NCBI GenBank assembly: GCA_013398955.1
Contig: VWPU01014041.1
Coordinates: 62,001-126,000, forward strand
DNA: 64,000 nt
Direction of reading: 5' to 3'
Source of the DNA: Callaeas wilsoni
Taxonomy: Eukaryota; Chordata; Aves; Passeriformes; Callaeidae
The notes under the pieces are model-generated. The model saw nothing but the letters and a program-made list of their open reading frames with translations. It was not told the origin of the DNA and ran no database searches. Of this stretch, positions 37,345 to 48,800 are shown one piece after another; the first letter of the stretch is position 1; each line of letters starts with the position of its first letter. Made by a program: the position numbers and the translations under genes.

Positions 37345-38601
37345 AAAGGCAGGCAGCTAGTGCTTAACCAGTCACAGGCATACTCAGAACATCCTGTTGT
37401 CAGGCTGTTGTGGCTAATCACACACACAGGTACCCAGATAGACCCCTCTTCTCATATTGAAAACCAGAGATGTTGGGTTGAGTCTCTCACTCTCAGTTCC
37501 TTTCGTTTCACTTTTTTAATATGTTTTGGTAAATCGCAGGTATCCAGCTGCATCCTCAGGCACCCAAAACAAGTTTTAGGAACAAATTGAAAATTATGAA
37601 GACCATCAGCATCACCTGCTTTACCCATGCTGGAAAACCAAGGTGGAGCAATGGCAGTGTGTGTCTTGGGAAGCAGACCTAAAAGAATTACCAAGGCTTC
37701 TCTCCCTACAAGTTACTCCGTACTCATAGCTGGGCACATTCAGTCCATCTAATGAAGTCAGGAGTACCACATTTAAATGTTACTATGAATGAGACACATC
37801 TTTTTAAACGAGGTTCAAAAGGAAGGAAAAAAAAGTAATTGCCTTAAAAGTTGTTTCTCACATCACTACAGTCATATTACCTTGGGGTCTGATGGTCTCG
37901 GACAGGTGATCAAAAACAAAAGTCCTTATTTTTTGTGAAAGGTAATGTCAGCAGCGGCACTCACCAGTAAGGGCTGCCACCTAATGCTTGTGCCATGGTA
38001 AATGATTACAGGCAGACAAATCTGCTACTTCGTTTTAATCAGTTACTTAATCAGCTTCCTTGGAATGAACTGGTTTGGCTCAACAGACTGAGTGACAAAA
38101 CTTGTCAAAGTGGAGGGTGTAATAAAAATGTACTGATAAATCATGGAAAAGTGATAGCATCATTCTTTTTATTTACCCTTTTGTTTCTATCAGAGCAAGT
38201 TAACCTCAGCTCCTTTCATTCATCTTTTGTTGTTATTGCTGGGAAATTTAGTATTTAGCTCAAGATGTTTCGCATGATGAATTATTAAAAATCTTTAACT
38301 GTTAGACAACCTTCTAGAGGTATAAGATCTTTTAGGAAAAAAATTATCCCTCGTTTTGCTGTGAGGGGAGACAGCTAATGAAAAATGGTCCAGAATTATT
38401 GTGAAACAATTGTCTGTAGTGTAATCAAGTCTGCTTCTGCCCTCCAACTACTCCAAGATATAATGATACATGTATCATTAAGCAGCTGCTATGGATGCCT
38501 GAGGAAACTGGTAGAAATTTGTACCTATTGTTTTTCTTTCTCCATTTCAATCTGCTCCGTTACACTCCTTCCGTCCACTTCCCACTGCACCTTTTAAATG
38601 C

Positions 38602-39328
38602 TACAGGCTTGGGGAATAGTGGCTGGGAAATGCCCAGCAGGAGAAGACCTGGGGGTGCTCATCAACAGTGGCTGAGCATGAGCCAGGGCGTGCCCAGGTT
38701 AATGGCCAAGGGCATCCTGGCCTCTATCAACAACAGTGCAGCCAGCAGGACCAGGGCAGGGATTGTCCCCGTGTACTCAGCACTGATGAGGCCACGCCTC
38801 AAATCCTGTGTTCAGTTCTGGGCCCCTCACTACAAGAAGGACATTGAGGTGCTGGAGCAGGTCCAGAGAAAGGAACGAAGTTGTTGAAGGGTCTGAAGCA
38901 CAAATCCTGTGAGGAGCAGCTGGGGGAGCTGGGGTTGTTTAGCCTGGAGGAAAGGTGGCTCAGGAGGGACCTTATCACTCTCTAAAACTGTCTGAAAGGA
39001 GGCTGTAGCCAGGTAAGGGTTGGTCTCTTCTCCCAAGTTACAAGCGATAGAACAAGAGGAAAAGGCCTCAAGTTTAATGGGGGGCAGGGAACCAGATTTA
39101 GATTGGATTTTAGGAAATATTTCTTCACTGAAAGGGTAGTCAGGTATTGGAACAGGCTCCTCAGGGAAGTGGTGTAATTATCATTCCTGGAGTGTTCAAA
39201 AAATGAGTAGATGGACACTCAGGAACATGGTCTAGTTGGCAGACTTGGCAGTCCACCATAGTGCTGGGCTATTGGTTGGACTCAATCTTAAATTTCTTTT
39301 CCAAACTGAAGGATTCTATGATTCTATA
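38602..39328 (+). mobile_element. CR1 LINE, about 730-bp 3' portion
   Basis: The largest transposon in the window. It covers the C-terminal part of CR1 ORF2 and the 3' UTR in the sense direction: CTTGGGGAATAGTGGCTGG at the left, CTGTGTTCAGTTCTGGGCCC and CACTACAAGAAGGACATTGA in the middle, CTGGGGTTGTTTAGCCTGGA further on, GGAACAGGCTCCTCAGGGAA near the 3' part and the terminal GGATTCTATGATTCTATA. The end differs from the 33.4-kb copy, so the two belong to different CR1 subfamilies. It is truncated at the 5' end, lacks the endonuclease and most of the reverse transcriptase, and cannot move by itself. Confidence 0.95.
38606..39230 (+). pseudogene. Decayed C-terminal part of CR1 ORF2 (reverse transcriptase polyprotein)
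   Basis: Conserved CR1 ORF2 tail motifs are visible but scattered over frames. DLGVLINS (about 38647-38670) lies in one frame. After a probable one-base loss, reading passes to [47 protein letters not shown] (to about 38868). A second small deletion near 38870-38880 ends that frame. [19 protein letters not shown] then reads up to a stop at 38983-38985, where the usual codon would be TAC. With at least two frameshifts and one stop this is a fossil. The whole N-terminal portion is missing because of the 5' truncation. Confidence 0.85.
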
Positions 39329-42300
39329 TACTTTCAGCTGGATTCTGCCACTGGTTACACTGGTGTAACCCTTCACCCAAAGGCATGTCTGCTGTCTCTG
39401 AGAAAAGATGTTCCTGGACTAAGTGGCTCCTTAATTATGGAATCTTTCAAATAAACTCCTTAATTATAGAATCTTTTGAATAATCTTTTAGGGTTGTGAT
39501 TTTTGGTGCAGCAAGCAGAGGGCAAGGGAGAGTATGCGACTAATGTTCCATTAGAAGAGCTTAGAAATTAAACGATTGTTTGTTTAACAGCTGATAAATG
39601 TTGTGCAATATTAAAGACTGTAATTAGGTGTGTGGGATTCTCCTACCCTGTTCCCAGCCCCCACGCACATGGTCTCCAGTGGGCAAGTTTTCCTATGCAA
39701 AGGTACAAGGCATGCTTTTTGCAATAGGCTCTTCCTAGGAGCCGAAACCACTCCTGGTGGTTGACACCTTCCACAGTGGTCTATTCAGTACAGTATTTTG
39801 AGGACTTTAAATTTTTAAAGCAGTTTAGTTTATGTCCATTTTCATTCTCTTCAACCAAGAGGCCACAACACAAGACGTAGGAAGGAGCAAAATACTGGGA
39901 GTACTTACTGAAAGAAGGTACATGAATGTGAAGCATTTTCCTGAACTCTTTAACAAAATAATTCAAATCTGGTTTCTAACTTGATGATTTTTTTTTTTTT
40001 AATGAATAAACTGTCTCCACTGTGCCTGCCAATAGAAATCTACTTCTGGCATATTTTGCAGAATGCTAGCTTCCATTTCAGTCATCAACAAAGACACTAA
40101 TATGATCATGCCAGCACAGAGGTATTCAAGAAGGTGGACACTGATGAGTGGGTGTCATGGAAATCACCATGGAGCCACCTCTTTAATTGGTAGGTTGTGG
40201 TTTATTTGTACACAGAAAGAATCCACAATAGCTTGATTTGCCCGAGAGAGAAAGAAAAAAGCTAAGCAGCTCTCAGCTAAATATCTGTGTGCTGGCAAAG
40301 AGTAGGTAACATGGTAAAGTTGAAAATTTTCCTGCTGAAACCTGAAATAATGCTAGATCAAATCCAAACCAGCCTCCAGGAGTGAGTGAAACTCTGGAAT
40401 ACTTTCAACCAAGGAAATTTCTCCTAGATTTTGACTCTATTTAAGGGCAGATAGGACAGTATGCCTCCTCTCCCATCCCTGTGGCCAGACACCTGATCAA
40501 GGGCCTCAGTGACGGCAAGGTTTCCCAAGCAATCAGCTTTACTCTAAATCTGCTACCATTGGTTCAGTGACAGAAAGCTTTCAAAAAATTCCAGCCCAGA
40601 GGATCTGCTTTTATTTGCACAAAACAAAGAAAAATCTAGATCTTTCCACATCTAAAAAGACTAAGATTTGTTAAATACGAGTCAGCAGAAGCAGTCAGGA
40701 AATACGGAGAGGTCTGTGGCACCAAAAATCTTTTTTCATAGACATAATTTCAGAGAAGCTCTGGAGGTTACTGCTTAAAGGGTCACCATCTCCAGCAGCC
40801 TACTTGGCTAGGTAGACTCCTCCCCCACGAGCTCTTACCTTCTCAGGAACAGCAGCAGAAGAGAAAATATTTGCCCAGTTTGTTCAGCTAATTTTACTTA
40901 CTATGGTGAAATAGATGGGACTGTATTATTACACCAGACTGAGAATGAGTCAGCTGGAGCACAGGCACATGTTACCTCCTGGTTTTGCCTTCAGAGGGCA
41001 TGGGAAAAGGCTTGGGGAGACAGGAATAGCAGAGTCAGAAACCACACAGAAACCACATTCATCGCAGAATGTCAGAGGTCCTTCTATCCTGTCACAGGGA
41101 ATTCTGACTGTTACTGACAAAAGAAGGAAGGCTGTAATTTTTTGTGTGTTCAAGGTACCAAAACCCCTTGTACTAGCCATGCCACAACAGAAGCCAGATC
41201 TATTGGGATAGGAATACTTGATTTCATCTTTGAAAATATGTTTTTGCCAACGGGATGTTGGCACAAAGTATTTTCCAAAACGTAATTAATTTTAAAAAAA
41301 AGTAGTAATCTGTAAAACATCAATAATGTTCAAGTCTTATGGTGCTCTTTTATTTTTTTCATGAATTAGTAAAAGAAAAGGAAAAAATGTCTATTTTTAA
41401 AATTATTATTGATTTTTCTTGTCCATATGACTTCAACTTTGACCCATGAGATTTGTCTCTTCTGTAAGATCAATACAAAGCACTGGACCTTGTAGGATAT
41501 AATTTTTCACATCCTCTAGATGACATGCTATAGATTCATATTTTGGTCAGAATTTCCCCTTTGCAGCTAGGCATTGCTGATTTTCAAAGCACTTATATTA
41601 ATTTAAAAAAACATAATTAAGACTAGTAAATGAATGATAATTGCACTTCTTATTGACTGGGGAAGGAGAGAAGACATTGTGATTCTCTGTTCTGTGTAAA
41701 TTTGACAATTTGCATACTATCGAAAGACTTCTGAACAGAAAGAAGCCCCCCTAACCCAGAAAGTACATCTCTTCAACAAGGTCATTTACAAAGCAGCCGA
41801 GGAAACATCAAAGCTTCACACTACACACCAGATACTTGCAGTCTATACCTCATCCAGTCCCTGAAGTTAAATGATTCTTGATGCCAGTTCTCTATCACAT
41901 TCTCAGAGCAGAGGTGTTTACTGTCTCACCTTTACAATAAATATAGTTAGAGTTCATAGCTACAAATCAGAGTTAGAAGTGGGAGAAACCAATAGATGAC
42001 AGGTCCTTTCATATTGCACAGGATAACCTTCCAGTGTGAAGACTGTAGGTAGCACAATTCTTCCATTTGTGAATTCTGTGCTTATTTTGAGAATTTGTTG
42101 ACAAACAACATTAAAGGATGCTTTTAAACCTCTTGCCCCTCAAAGAGCAACCAGTCAAAAATCTCTCCTCACAGACAAATTATTTTCTTCGAAGAATGAT
42201 TGCACAAGAATTTTAGTCTGAATTATATAAGGAATTGTGTGTTTTTTTGCTTTCCAAATAATCAATAAAAGTTGTGGGAAGCATAACTTGGGACTGCATA

Positions 42301-42649
42301 TTAATCTTGCATTCAGCCTTCCTTGCTAGTTTTCAACAGGACCTATTCATCTTGCTGAGTCTATAGGACTGATTTGTTTGATCTGTACACTCCATGCACC
42401 ACTAAATATAAAACCAACTTCTGTTTAACAAAGTGGATAGCAGCATGAGGCCCTTCCTGAAGGCCTGGCAAGAGCATTGCGTATGATGAGAAGTTGTCAG
42501 CCTGGGAAAGCAGCTAGTTTATGGCACAAGCCACACTGTGAGCAGATCAGTTTTGAAAAGAAACACTGTTGGTTTCTCCTCTAAGCAACTCCACAGCTAC
42601 CCTGTGGACCTTCTGTGATGTGACATATTTGTAGGAAAGCACAGTAACA
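39329..42649. other. Mostly unique non-coding DNA
   Basis: Contains the 29-bp duplication at 39427 and a T13 run at 39988-40000. An open frame at 40915-41211 and its reverse-strand shadow have no recognised similarity. Confidence 0.55.
39427..39484. repeat. 29-bp tandem duplication, two copies
   Basis: CTCCTTAATTATGGAATCTT (copy 1 from 39427) is repeated as CTCCTTAATTATAGAATCTT (copy 2 from 39456), and the copies abut exactly. Three or four substitutions separate them. The block lies about 100 bp downstream of the CR1 end but is not part of it. Confidence 0.9.
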
Positions 42650-42880
42650 CAGGAGCCTAAGAGCAGCTGGGCTGGATCAGGCCACGGGTCTGTTTAGCCC
42701 AGTGTCCTGTATCTGGCAATGGCCAAAAGCAGATGATGAAGCAACTGTGTAATAGGAAAAGCTGTATATAAAGGTGTTTTCCCAAAATGCTCTCCCAGCT
42801 TTTAACAATCTGCAATTCAACAGTGTCTGTGCTTGTCATAATCACCACATTTTTCATTTATAAAATTAGCTGGTTATTGA
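42650..42880 (+). mobile_element. Ancient LINE 3' end (CR1/L3-type), degraded
   Basis: The text AGGAGCCTAAGAGCAGCTGG, GGATCAGGCCACGGGTCTGT, TTAGCCCAGTGTCCTGTATC and GGCAATGGCCA resembles an old interspersed repeat shared by birds, crocodilians and turtles, whose typical form contains GGATCAGACCAAAGGTCC and TAGCCCAGTATCCTGTC. A later match, TCTCCCAGCTT (about 42792), keeps the expected order. I assign it to the CR1/L3 LINE group from memory; the subfamily is not certain. The right limit is vague and decayed homology could reach about 43020. Confidence 0.65.
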
Positions 42881-45800
42881 ACCCATGCTAACATTAGCAT
42901 TCCTGTAGCAGGCAGTTTCAGTGCATTGCTGTGTCCTTTGTGAACACTGATTTTTTTTCTGAAACAGCTACTCTGGCTTCATACACCACCTCTTAACTCT
43001 TCCACAAGTTAGGCAAATCTGTATTCACCCACATCTCTCCCCTCTCCACACTGGGCTGAAGCATCCTGGCTTACCTCAGCGTTCCTTGAGCAGAAGTGGC
43101 TCTATTCCCTCGAAGGCATGCCCTTACTCTTTTTAAATGTCAGGAGAGAAATAGTACATGATGCCAACACACCAGTTCTGTAGAAGCCTGGGGAGATAAA
43201 GAGCCCGTGCACCACTGAGCTGCAGGAGGAGAACAGCTTCTGTGTCTCAGCCAGGGTTTCTGAGAGGACGACCTGCCAGTGCAGTCCTGTGGTTTTCCCT
43301 TGGTTCTGCCTGGCTGTGACATAGGGCATCAGCAAGGAAAAGGAAAGACAGGCTGATGGTTACAGCCCCCAAACATTTCTCTGCCCTTGTCTGAAAGGTT
43401 TAAGAGCATTGCAACGCCTGCTTGTACTGTGACTCTTGCTGGTCAGCAGTGCTGTGAAAGATTTGGACGTCACCCACCTGAGCCACTCTCCTTCTCACTG
43501 GGTATTTAAGCAGTGACTATCACAGAGCAACTCTGAATTTCTTGGGGGCCTCAGTGCAGTACTGTACTACAGTCATCACCAGGCCTTTCATCAGTAAAAC
43601 CAGCCACAGGAGGAATTTTTAAGGCCTCAGAGGTTTCCACTCGGAAATTTCATTTCTGGGGACTCAGCAGTTTTGTTGCTTACTCAGGCACACAGTTCAA
43701 ACAGCACTGCAGAAAATATTGGTGGCAAAGGTGCTGCAGGTATCACTGGACTGAAGGGAAGTCCAAGAGAGATGAGAATCAAAAGATCCAGCTTGCTTTT
43801 TCCATTTAGTGCCCAGAAACGGCTGCAAGGAGAGAAGAACATGATGTGGTACTAGTACTCCACAGGTGAAAGAAAAGCTGCATTTTCTGCAGCACAATAT
43901 TTTTTTGAGCATACATTATGCAAATCAAGCAGCTTTTGTTGATCTGTGGTCACTTCAAGAGAAATAGGGAAGACATCTGCATTATGTTTTTATAGAAATT
44001 TACCTATACGGTCTTGCTAAGGTCCGATGTTTTGAAACAAAAATTAAATTAGTCTTAATACTGGGGATAGAATTGCAGATTGGAGAAAAGAAACGGGAAT
44101 ATATTTAGATGCAATGAGCCACAAAAAACCATGCATGCGGAAAGAGAAAACCTGAGAAAATAAAATCCTCTTTTTAATAAAGTTCTAAGATAAATTATCT
44201 AAATTTGGGTGGAATCAGAGAACAGGAAATTTAATTCCTTACTTTTTCCTTCTGACTTCAAAGGAAAGACCTGATTTCTTATGCATAACATTAAAGGAGC
44301 ATTTTATCAAAGAATAGCTATATGTATCCCATAGAGCAAAAAAATTAAAATGTCTTTTTTCCCATAAGTTTTAGCAATACAAAATATTCTCTACAAGTTT
44401 TTCTAAACACTCAACAGAGCTACTATTGACCATGCAAAATTTTCTAATTTCTACTGTTTTCTAATGCAGCAAAGAGAAAAGAATTTGTCTCTGTGGTCTC
44501 TATAATTAGCACTCGGATTCTCAGGGTGCTTCCAGGCCTCTTTAGGAAGTTGAAAAGCCTAGTAATATTCACTTCATATATCATCAAGAATCACTGATGC
44601 ATATAATAATATGTAGCAATACAGAAATCTGACTGCAGACCACAGTAATATTGACTATCAACACTACACTGGTATAACAATTACAAAAGTAATTAGCATG
44701 TCATCTTCTTTTCTGACAGCCAACTAATCAAATAACAGAAGCAGAACATAAGAAAAATATAAAGACAGTAATGCAAATAGTTGTAAATAGCTTTTTCTAC
44801 CCCTTGGTGATACATGTACACTTTTTCTTCAGAATCACTGATGAAAAACAGAGTAGCATAAGAAAATTCAGGATCCTAAACAAGAGGATTTATTTCCATG
44901 CCTACCATGAAGTCTGAGTCAACTACCAATAATGAGGTCTGCTCCAGGTAGCGTTTGCAACTTAAAATCATGACAGTAGCTGCAAGGGCTTCTCAGAAAG
45001 GTGCCACTCATATTAGGGTAAGGAACCACACTTCCTGAGGTTAAAAAAAACCAGTCATTTTCTACAGAAAAGATTGTGAGGGGGGCTGAGCCTTTTGAGC
45101 AAGTTCTCCCAGTTCTTGCTGGTGCATGAGACAATGCAGTTGAAACACAGCCCCAGAGATATCAGTGGCAAAGCTCTTGTTTTCACCAACAAAACGGCAC
45201 CCTCTTTATTTGCAGACAAAACCCCAAGTTGCTTCTATCATTTCTATGTTCCGAGTGCTTGGGAAAGGATTGGCTTTGTTTTGGGGAGCTAAGAGCTGAA
45301 GGCAGGTGAGCCATTCCCACCCAATGCCACAGCTCTGATTCTCACACTAGCCCCGGCAGATGTCCCCTAGACTGAAGAAGAGGAGGTTGACAGATTAAAT
45401 AAGCAGTGATTTAATGTGGGCTACTCCTGCACTGTGAGGGGACTCTCACAGCTCCTTCCTGGAGATGGCTGCTGAGCTACCACGGACGCTGGAGAAGCTG
45501 GCTGTGCTTCACTGTACAACTACCGCAGGACTTGGTGGGGGGACTTCCAGATGCGCAGTCCCCGTGCAGTCTCAGCAACATAATTAGACCTGGGATTTAT
45601 TTAGCGCTATTCAACATGTTTTCAGCAGGGCTGATTATGTGCCGTTCCCTTAGGAGCCCTGTTATAATTTGGAGCTTCCTCAGAGCTGCAGGGATTTGAA
45701 GCAGGGGGGGACTTAAATAGCATTACATTTGTGCTGCCAAGGTATTGCCTTTCGGTCCAGAGGTAGCTTAGCCTCCTACCATGCCCACAAGATTTCTTTC

Positions 45801-48800
45801 TGTCAGCACATCTACAGTTGATAATTTGAAGCATTTTCCAGGGAGCTGGATGGAGTTATGTCTCCCAACAGTTGTTATTCAAACACGTTACGGATATTTG
45901 GGCATTTTGGCAGAGAGTGGTTTGATGTAATTAGGATCAGTTTCTGGTTATGGCCATGCCAGGCCAGAGGCAGAGGGCACTTCTCAGAGTGGGAAGAGGA
46001 AAAGCCAAAGGCAATGATTAAAACAGATTATTATACACTTTTGAGCTAACATGTGGAATCAATAGCAAAACATTAGCAGCTGTGCTCAGCTGTAGAAAAG
46101 CCTGCAGTCTTACTGTAACCAATAAAAATAAATTATGGACTGAAAGGAAGGAATGGAAAAAATGGTGGGGAAAGCAGGGCAACATTCAAAGAAAAAATGT
46201 CACATAAACACTGAAAATAATTTCTAACCTGAAACAGTGGGTTTGTTTGGTTTGTCTTCAGTTTGCTTGGTTTTAAATTATATTAACAAATTGAAAGCAT
46301 GTTTTAATTAGTGGGATCCATGATAACCAGGGCAATAACAGCAACATCCCACAAGCTCAGAAGGCTAAAACAGAGAAAGTGATAATCAGATTGCCGAATG
46401 TTAGATTTTGCACTCTGTTTTCCTAATAAAGTGAAATGAGACCTTATCCTGACTTTTAGCTTGGCAGAAATATGAGGCAGGAAAACTGCGGACCTGAGAA
46501 GTTTGCTTGGTGTAAAGGCACCGTACAGTAAGTGAGCAGATAAATGCTAGGCATCTGCTGGACACCCAGAAAGAAGGTAAGGATCTAACTTGCTGGTTAC
46601 AAGCGAAAAACAAGGATATGATCTTTTTCTGTCAAGGTGCAGCACAAGGTTGGCTCAGGGTAAAGGACCAAGAGCAAGATTTAGTTCCAAAACTCGAATA
46701 TTGTTGGATGACAATCTTAAGCGCTAATGTATGTGATTCATGTAAACAATTAAGTTTGGTCGGGGGAGTATATTAACCATTAAAGTTAAGAAGTTCTTGG
46801 GAAACAATCTATTCATACATATCATAAGATAAAAAAGGTGCGAGTCTTCTCTGACACTAAATTTCTGCCTCATATTTAAACATGTTACTGGACCAAAATA
46901 AAAAAGAGATTAACAAATTTAAGATCTGAAGAAAAACAAAACAAAACCGTAGTGATTTTAGTAAAAATGAGAACGCTAACCCTGCATCTTAATTTCCACT
47001 TAAATAAACTTGTGGCTTTCAGTGATAATTTCAGCGTGACTGGTCAGAAATGAAGCTAACAAAAGTAACAAGTGTTAATTGACCCATATTTAATTTTAAT
47101 CTAATCTGACGGTCAAGAGTGACTAATTAACTTTACAGAACAAATGAAGACTTTGTTAAATATCAAATTTCTTCATCCCTTCGGTTTTGATGTTAGAGCC
47201 CATGAGAAATCATCTCAGACATTGCCAAAGCCTCTCAAAACAAAACAGAGAAGACCTGAATACATATTCATAGACTTCATAAGAAGAAAGGAAAAGGAAG
47301 AAAAGCTAGAACACAGAATTTAACCAAACAATAAAAAAGATTAAATGATGATTACTTTTAACACTGCTCTGGATTCAAAGCACAGTCAACAATTTTTATA
47401 CAAATGAGGTCTATACAATTACGATAGGAGAACAATATAAGATCTTTCTTAGAAAAAGATTAATACAGTCAAAGTTGATATGCTGAACATCCTAATATCA
47501 TATGTTTAGATGATATGCTAAACATTCTGAGGGAAAACCAGAGATCATATCCTTAGTAAAGCCAGGTTTTACGTGTTTTTCCCATACCACGGAAAGTTTT
47601 GAGTCTTCAGAATTATTCCATCTTTTTTTGAATTTCAAGTTTTTCAAGTCTACAACAGATTTATGCAATGAGAAATTAGAAATTACCCTCACTGTCTCAT
47701 AACAGCTACTAACCTCAAAGACAGGAGTCACAGATTCCAGGACTTTTCCTGCTTGATTCAGTAACCAGATACAAACCTCATCACATCCCGGACTCCACTT
47801 TGTTAGTAGAATTTCTGCTTTAAATGAGACACTTTCAAATATAACCCCAAATTTAAGGGTTTTTTAAACCCACGTTTTACTTTTGGAGGACATTCTTGTT
47901 AGAAAATTTCTTTTCTGCTGTAGTCACCACAGTCCAACACCAGGATCAAAACCACATTATCATCCCTTTTCCTAGTTGCCATGATTTGTTCCTTTTTTGG
48001 TGTTTCATTAGAAACCTGCCAGGATAAGTCATGCCTTAGTGAATGAAGGTATTCTGTAATAACTCTAAAAATTTATATATATCTCCTCTTACCCAGCAGG
48101 ACATCAGTTAGCAAATGTCCCATCAGAGAACCATAGTGCATTTTATATCAGCAAAGTAATCTCCTGGGTAATTTGGTAGCAGTGCAGGGGTGGGAGGCTG
48201 AAACAGTTTGTGCTCCAAAATGCAATAAAAGTCATTTTACAGCTGCACATATCCAAGACAGTTTCTGTTGTATGGGCCTGGACTGCACAGCTCCACCAAG
48301 CAATCTGGAGGAATCATCACAAGCTCAGGTAGATAAGGTAATTTTGCCAACCTTTGAAACTGTGGTTTCACCAACAGCAAATATTTCAACTGTGAGGATG
48401 AGATCACTATGAAATCTCTCCCAGCAGTAGCTGAGAGATTCATTAAAACAGTTTTCCCACTTTCTTTCAAAACCATTATCAACATAGATACAGAAAACAC
48501 TTGTGGTCTGTATTTTACATCTCAGATTCCTACCTTTCCCCCTTATCTGCATATCCCAAGAATTGCTCTCCTCAGCCTCCGTGGAAGCAAGAAGCCTAGC
48601 ATAAGCAAAAAAGAAGTTCCTCTCCAACTCCATTATCAGCTATTTATATATGCATATTTTTGTGCCTCCACATTGCAGGGAGTAACTGACTCTTACAGGA
48701 AACTGCACAGAAAACCTTGTTTAATTCTCACAGGAAACATAGCTAAATACCAACATCTCCATTCTAGCATGACTTCTAAGCATTTTATTCAAAGTCTTAC

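Larger units (their letters stand above)
33718..38601. other. Mostly unique non-coding DNA
   Basis: Contains the 15-bp repeat at 34419 and a minus-strand ORF of unknown status (37075-37344). A second minus-strand open frame at 37452-37694 lies next to it. Nothing else is recognised. Confidence 0.55.

Noticed and set aside
46441..46576. Exon between TTTTAG and AGAAG|GTAAGG
   Set aside because: All three frames contain stops and the acceptor tract is weak.
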